Assembly (NCBI GenBank): GCA_041625325.1
Contig: JBFJTN010000115.1
Span: 1-10,932, forward strand
DNA from: Oceanococcus sp041625325
GTDB taxonomy: Bacteria > Pseudomonadota > Gammaproteobacteria > Nevskiales > Oceanococcaceae
Direction: 5' to 3'
Length of the DNA: 10,932 nucleotides
This document shows, in pieces, positions 6,890 through 10,932 of this stretch. The notes under the pieces are model-generated. The model saw only the letters and a list, made by a program, of their open reading frames with translations, did not search any database and was not told the DNA's origin. Within the stretch, counting starts at the first letter, position 1. Every line of letters begins with the position of its first letter. The translations under genes and the position numbers were made by a program.

Positions 6890-8377
6890 ATGGCCAACTA
6901 TCTGCTTGCGATTGATCAGGGAACCACCAGCACCCGCGCGATCGTGTTCGACCGCGATGCCCGGCGTTGCGGCACGGGGCAGAAGGAATTCGAGCAGCAT
7001 TACCCGCACCCCGGCTGGGTCGAGCACGACGCCAACACCATCTGGCAGGACACCCTGGAGGTCTGCCGCCTGGCTCTGGCCGAGGCCGGCATCGGGGCCG
7101 GGGATGTGGCCGCCTGCGGCATCACCAACCAGCGTGAAACCACGGTCATCTGGGATCGCGCCAGCGGCGAGCCGATCGCCCGCGCCATCGTCTGGCAGGA
7201 CCGACGCACCAGTTCCGTCTGCCAGCAGCTGCAGCGGCAGGGGCGCGGCGACTGGCTGGCCGAGCGCACCGGCCTGTTGCTGGACCCCTATTTCTCCGCC
7301 ACCAAGATCGCCTGGCTGCTGGACCACGTGCCCGGCGCCCGGCAGCGGGCCGAGGCCGGCGAGCTGGCCTTCGGCACCATCGACAGCTGGCTGGCCTGGA
7401 AGCTGACCGGTGGGCGCTCGCACGTGACGGACGCGACCAATGCCTCGCGCACCATGCTGTTCAACATCCGGACCCAGGACTGGGATGACGAGCTGCTGGC
7501 CTTTTTCGGGGTGCCGCGGGCCCTGCTGCCCAAGGTGCTGGACTCGGCCGCCGACTTCGGCCGGATCCAGGCCGCGCACCTGGGGGCCGAAATCCCGATC
7601 GGCGCCATGCTCGGCGACCAGCAGGCGGCCACCGTCGGTCAGGCCTGCTTCGAACCGGGCATGGTCAAGAGCACCTACGGCACCGGCTGTTTCGTGATGC
7701 TGAATGTGGGCGAGCAGTTCGTGCGCTCCAACAACCGCCTGCTGACCACCGTGGCCTACCGGCTGGCCGGCAAGCCCACCTACGCGCTGGAAGGCAGCAT
7801 CTTCGTCGCCGGGGCGGCGGTGCAGTGGTTGCGTGACAGCCTGCGCCTGATCGGCCATGCGGCGGATACCGAAAAGCTGGCCCGCAGCGTCGAGTCCACC
7901 GGCGGGGTCTATCTGGTGCCGGCCTTCACCGGCCTGGGGGCCCCCTACTGGGATCCGGATGCGCGCGGCGCGCTGATCGGCCTGAGCCGCGCGAGCGGCT
8001 TTGCCGAGATCGCCCGCGCGGCGCTGGAATCGGTCTGCTACCAGACCAAGGACCTGCTCAACGCCATGGCCGAGGACGCCGCGCCGCCGCAAACCCTGAG
8101 GGTCGACGGGGGCATGGTGGCCAACGACTGGCTGGTGCAGTATCTGGCCGATACCCTGCGCATCCCCATCGAGCGTCCTCAGGTGCTGGAGACCACAGCG
8201 CTGGGGGTGGCCTTTTTCGCCGGTCTGCAGGTGGGGCTGTACCGTGACCTGGACGAAATCGCCGCCTGCTGGCAGCGCCAGGGCGGCTTCGAGCCCGGTC
8301 GCGAGGAATCCAAGATGAGCGCCCGCTATGCCGGCTGGAAGGAAGCGGTCCAGCGGGTGCTCAGCAAACCGCAATGA
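6890..8377 (+). CDS. glpK: Glycerol kinase GlpK
   Basis: A 495-residue full-length FGGY-family kinase that phosphorylates glycerol with ATP to sn-glycerol 3-phosphate in the cytosol. Visible motifs: DQGTTSTR (9-16, phosphate-binding loop), GITNQRET with Arg82 and Glu83, DPYFSATK with Tyr134, and GDQQAA with Asp243; these match the E. coli glycerol-contacting residues Arg83, Glu84, Tyr135 and Asp245. STYGTGCFVMLN (261-272), GLGAPYWDPDARG (348-360) and RVDGGMVAN (404-412) are the family signatures of the ATP side. Two regulatory residues of the E. coli enzyme are changed: the fructose-1,6-bisphosphate-binding Arg236 is Glu234 here, and the EIIA-Glc zinc ligand Glu478 is Lys475. This suggests those controls are absent. 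No glpF or glpD is next to it, unlike many glp operons. The next gene starts 21 bases later, which suggests co-transcription. Confidence 0.97.
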   Translation: MANYLLAIDQGTTSTRAIVFDRDARRCGTGQKEFEQHYPHPGWVEHDANTIWQDTLEVCRLALAEAGIGAGDVAACGITNQRETTVIWDRASGEPIARAIVWQDRRTSSVCQQLQRQGRGDWLAERTGLLLDPYFSATKIAWLLDHVPGARQRAEAGELAFGTIDSWLAWKLTGGRSHVTDATNASRTMLFNIRTQDWDDELLAFFGVPRALLPKVLDSAADFGRIQAAHLGAEIPIGAMLGDQQAATVGQACFEPGMVKSTYGTGCFVMLNVGEQFVRSNNRLLTTVAYRLAGKPTYALEGSIFVAGAAVQWLRDSLRLIGHAADTEKLARSVESTGGVYLVPAFTGLGAPYWDPDARGALIGLSRASGFAEIARAALESVCYQTKDLLNAMAEDAAPPQTLRVDGGMVANDWLVQYLADTLRIPIERPQVLETTALGVAFFAGLQVGLYRDLDEIAACWQRQGGFEPGREESKMSARYAGWKEAVQRVLSKPQ

Positions 8378-8398
8378 GTCATTGAGAGCGTCACCGTC

Positions 8399-10720
8399 AT
8401 GAACCCAGGTATCGACCAGATTCTGTTTGGCATCGCGGGCCTGAATGCCCTGGCCGCTGTCGCCCTGGGCTTCCGTGCCCTGCACTCCAGGGCCGGCACC
8501 TGGGCCATGGTCCTGGGCCTCTTGCTGGCTCTGGCTGCGCTGGGTCTGGGGTTGGTGCACCAGGGTCAGGAGCGTCTGCTGCCGCTGTGGTGGTTCAGCT
8601 GGTCCCTGCTGCCGGTGCTGTTCCTGCCCCTGGCGGTGGCGGTGGCCAATGTCGGCTTGCTCCGGCAGCTGTTGCTGTTCTTCAATCTGTGCCTGGGGAT
8701 TCTCGCTGCCGGACTCAGCTACTGGCTTTACACCCAGCTGCAGCGACAGCCTGCGGGTGCGCCCAGCCTGGTGCAGCTGCCGCCCCAGGCGCTCTATCTG
8801 TTCGGCTGGGGCGGCGCGCTGTGGCTGATGGCCCTGCTCGATACCCTGCTGCAGTGGCTGCGCTGTCACAAGCCGGCGGATCGTCAGCGTCAGCTGATCT
8901 TCCTGTTCGTGCTGCTGGGCCTGGCGCTGGGTCTGGGCCTGGACGCCTACGCCTACCTCGGCGGGGCGGTGGCGCCCTGGGGCATCGCCATCGCCAGCGT
9001 GGCCTATCTGCTGCTGGTCGTGCAGCTGATGCTGCGGCCGGGCCCGCGCCGGATCAGCGGCACGGTGACGCCTGCGATCCTGCAATCCAGTCATCAGCCT
9101 CTGCTCATCGCCGATGGCGACGGCCGCATCCAGGCCGCCAACAACGCCGCCGTGCGCCTGCTCAATCGTCGTCGCTACCGGATTCTGGGCCAGGAGCTGG
9201 TCGGCGTGCTGGGCCTGGATGTCGACTATCTGGATACGGCCACCCGTCTGCACGGGGCCGGCTATGTGGAGCGTATTGGTGTCCGTGTCAAGACGGTCAA
9301 GGCCCTGCGCGAGGTCGCGGTGCAGCCGCTGGTGCTGCGCGCCGCCAACGGCGAGGTGCTTGCCGTTGTGTGCTCCCTGCATCCGGGCAGCCAGGACCCG
9401 GCGCTGCGTGCGACCAGCCTGCTGGACCCGGTCACCGGTCTGCCGGGCGCCGCTCTGGGCGAGGCGCTGATCGAGCAGGAACTGCGCCGCCATACCGGTG
9501 GCAGCGGCCCGCTGGTCGCGGCCGTCTTCCTGCGCGTGGACGACGCCGGGGTGGCCGCCACCCGGCACGGCCAGGTGCTGTTCGAACGCCTGCAGAACGC
9601 GGTCGTGGAGCGCTTGCGGGCGGTCTGCGACTGGCCGCTGGATCTGGCCCGCAGCGCGGGGGGCGGTTATCTGATGCTGCTCACCCAGGTGAATGACCGG
9701 CAGGAAGTCGAGGAGATCGCCCAGCGCGCGCATGAGCTGCTCGGCCGCCCCTTCCGCATCGACGACAAGGAACTGAAGCTGCCCGTCCTGGTGGCCGTGC
9801 TGCCGGACCTGCGGGTCTACCACGAGCTGATCGACGTGATGGCGGATGCGCGCGAGGCCCTGGAGCGGGCGCGACACGCCCCGGATCAGGTGCTGGTGGC
9901 GGAGGAAAGCGGCCAGGATAGGGTGGCCCTGGCGCTGGCCCTGGAGGCGGCGATTGCCACGGATGCGCTGGACCTGCGCCTGGAGCCGGTGATCGACCTG
10001 CGCTCCGAGCAGGCCTGCGGCATGCGGGCGCGGCTGCGCTGGGCCCCCGAGGGCATGGCGATGATCGATGATGCCGCCCTGCGCCGGCTGGCCCGCCGGG
10101 TGCACCTGGAGGGGCCGCTGAACCAATGGCGCCTGAAGCAGCTGAGCCAGATCAAGCATCCCAAGGGCTGGTCGGTCTGGTTGCCGGTGGACCTGGAAGA
10201 GCTGCAGGCAGCCCATTTCGTGAAGGTCTTTCCCAAGGCGATCACGCAGCTGCCCTACAAGCTGTATCTGGAGTTGCCGGATCTGGCCTGGCTGCTGCCC
10301 GCCACCCACAAGATCGCCAACGACCTCGCCGAGGCCGGCTTCGGCCTGCACGCCGCGCAGTACAGCGTGGGTAGCCGGGTGGTCACCCATGCCGCCGGTC
10401 TGCCACCGCGCTCGGCCAGCCTGGACCCGGCGCTGGTCCAGAGCAGCGGCCCGGCGGTGGATGCGGCCGTGCGCGGTATCGTGGCCACGGCCCAGGCCCA
10501 GGGCGCCACCCTGCTGGCCGAAGGGGTGCGCAAGAAGGCGGACCTGCAACGCCTGCGCGAGCTCGGGGTCCATCAGGCCTGCGGCGAGTTCATCTGCCAG
10601 GAGCTGAGTCCGCTGGAACTCGGGGCCTGGTTGCAGGATGACGCGCGTCTCAAGGCGCTGTTCGCCGGCTTGCCGCCACTGGCCGACGAGCGCGGGCAGA
10701 GGCGTACGCCGCAGGTGTGA
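8399..10720 (+). CDS. Seven-helix membrane protein with PAS-like and degenerate GGDEF and EAL domains
   Basis: A 773-residue inner-membrane protein starting at the ATG at 8399; the Shine-Dalgarno is weak (GAGAG). About seven hydrophobic segments lie near 5-25, 33-54, 61-83, 85-108, 129-153, 165-187 and 190-212. A PAS-like region follows (about 224-330, PLLIADGDGRIQAANNAAVR). The GGDEF-like domain begins at DPVTGLPG (343-350), but the signature position reads AGGGY (420-424) instead of GGDEF. The EAL-like domain begins at LRLEPVIDLR (526-535), but EAL reads RAR (543-545), the usual EITE-type strand is LELPD (624-628), the DDFG site is replaced by AQYSVG, and EGVE is EGVR (708-711). It therefore should neither make nor cleave cyclic di-GMP; it may bind the nucleotide or partners, as known degenerate proteins such as FimX and LapD do. 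It is 21 bases behind glpK. A role in sensing or regulation is inference. Confidence 0.82.
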   Translation: MNPGIDQILFGIAGLNALAAVALGFRALHSRAGTWAMVLGLLLALAALGLGLVHQGQERLLPLWWFSWSLLPVLFLPLAVAVANVGLLRQLLLFFNLCLGILAAGLSYWLYTQLQRQPAGAPSLVQLPPQALYLFGWGGALWLMALLDTLLQWLRCHKPADRQRQLIFLFVLLGLALGLGLDAYAYLGGAVAPWGIAIASVAYLLLVVQLMLRPGPRRISGTVTPAILQSSHQPLLIADGDGRIQAANNAAVRLLNRRRYRILGQELVGVLGLDVDYLDTATRLHGAGYVERIGVRVKTVKALREVAVQPLVLRAANGEVLAVVCSLHPGSQDPALRATSLLDPVTGLPGAALGEALIEQELRRHTGGSGPLVAAVFLRVDDAGVAATRHGQVLFERLQNAVVERLRAVCDWPLDLARSAGGGYLMLLTQVNDRQEVEEIAQRAHELLGRPFRIDDKELKLPVLVAVLPDLRVYHELIDVMADAREALERARHAPDQVLVAEESGQDRVALALALEAAIATDALDLRLEPVIDLRSEQACGMRARLRWAPEGMAMIDDAALRRLARRVHLEGPLNQWRLKQLSQIKHPKGWSVWLPVDLEELQAAHFVKVFPKAITQLPYKLYLELPDLAWLLPATHKIANDLAEAGFGLHAAQYSVGSRVVTHAAGLPPRSASLDPALVQSSGPAVDAAVRGIVATAQAQGATLLAEGVRKKADLQRLRELGVHQACGEFICQELSPLELGAWLQDDARLKALFAGLPPLADERGQRRTPQV

Positions 10721-10932
10721 GGCCTGGTGGTGTCCCTTAGCGGACCTTCCTCTCGCTGCGAGAAGCGCTGCATCACCGCCTGGGTTCATTGGGGGAAAAC
10801 GGCGGCGACTGGGTTCGTCCTGCTGCCGGATGCTCTCCATGGGAGCTCACGCCGGGCCCTGCCGCCTGTTCCGGGCGCTGTCCCCCGCGCCGCTTCGCGG
10901 TTCCCTGCGGCCACGCCCGCCAGCAGGGTCGG
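10721..10932. other. Apparent noncoding tail, no gene recognised
   Basis: These 212 bases follow the membrane protein gene and hold no reading frame I can support on either strand. Small inverted repeats occur: TCTCG/CGAGA at 10751-10763, and CCGCG/CGCGG at 10885-10900. Neither has a T-run, so I do not call a terminator. A gene may begin beyond the window. Confidence 0.5.

Noticed and set aside
10751..10763. Short hairpin after the membrane protein gene as a terminator
   Set aside because: The stem is only five pairs and no T-run follows.
6764..10840. A very long open frame on the minus strand (about 1358 codons) opposite glpK and the membrane protein gene
   Set aside because: It is antisense to two well-supported genes, is rich in Gln/His/Arg/Gly as expected from the reverse frame of high-GC codons, and shows no recognisable domain.

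Overview
The window is GC-rich, almost fully coding DNA with Shine-Dalgarno-led genes, a TonB-dependent outer-membrane receptor and Sec signal peptides, so it comes from a Gram-negative bacterium. The gene content fits a high-GC gammaproteobacterium of the Lysobacterales/Nevskiales type. That placement is an impression from the proteins, not from a marker gene.

Layout. (1) Positions 2-2076, + strand: an arsenic pair, the 3' part of arsS (radical SAM) followed 20 bases later by an arsM-type arsenite methyltransferase. Together they match the known route from arsenite through dimethylarsenic to a dimethylarsinoyl-adenosine, the precursor of arsenosugars. (2) Positions 2110-2391, - strand: a small unrecognised gene convergent with arsM, carrying an imperfect tandem repeat that affects its reading frame. 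(3) Positions 2536-6740, - strand: a possible cell-envelope operon read right to left, with a secreted DUF547 protein, a small overlapping secreted protein of unknown function, a 979-residue TonB-dependent receptor, and a clear Rho-independent terminator. (4) Positions 6890-10720, + strand: glycerol kinase glpK, then 21 bases later a seven-helix membrane protein with PAS-like, degenerate GGDEF and degenerate EAL regions. (5) Positions 10721-10932: no gene recognised.

The main points for a second look are these. The membrane GGDEF/EAL-like protein has lost the visible signature motifs of both domains and sits directly behind glpK. GlpK itself lacks the residues that in E. coli mediate inhibition by fructose-1,6-bisphosphate and by EIIA-Glc. 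The TonB receptor has exactly twelve mature cysteines arranged as six close pairs, plus an Asp-rich calcium-loop-like motif. I did not see phage, transposon, CRISPR or RNA genes. No single wholly new system is proven here; the best candidates are the glpK/pseudo-GGDEF-EAL pair and the DUF547/small secreted protein/receptor operon.
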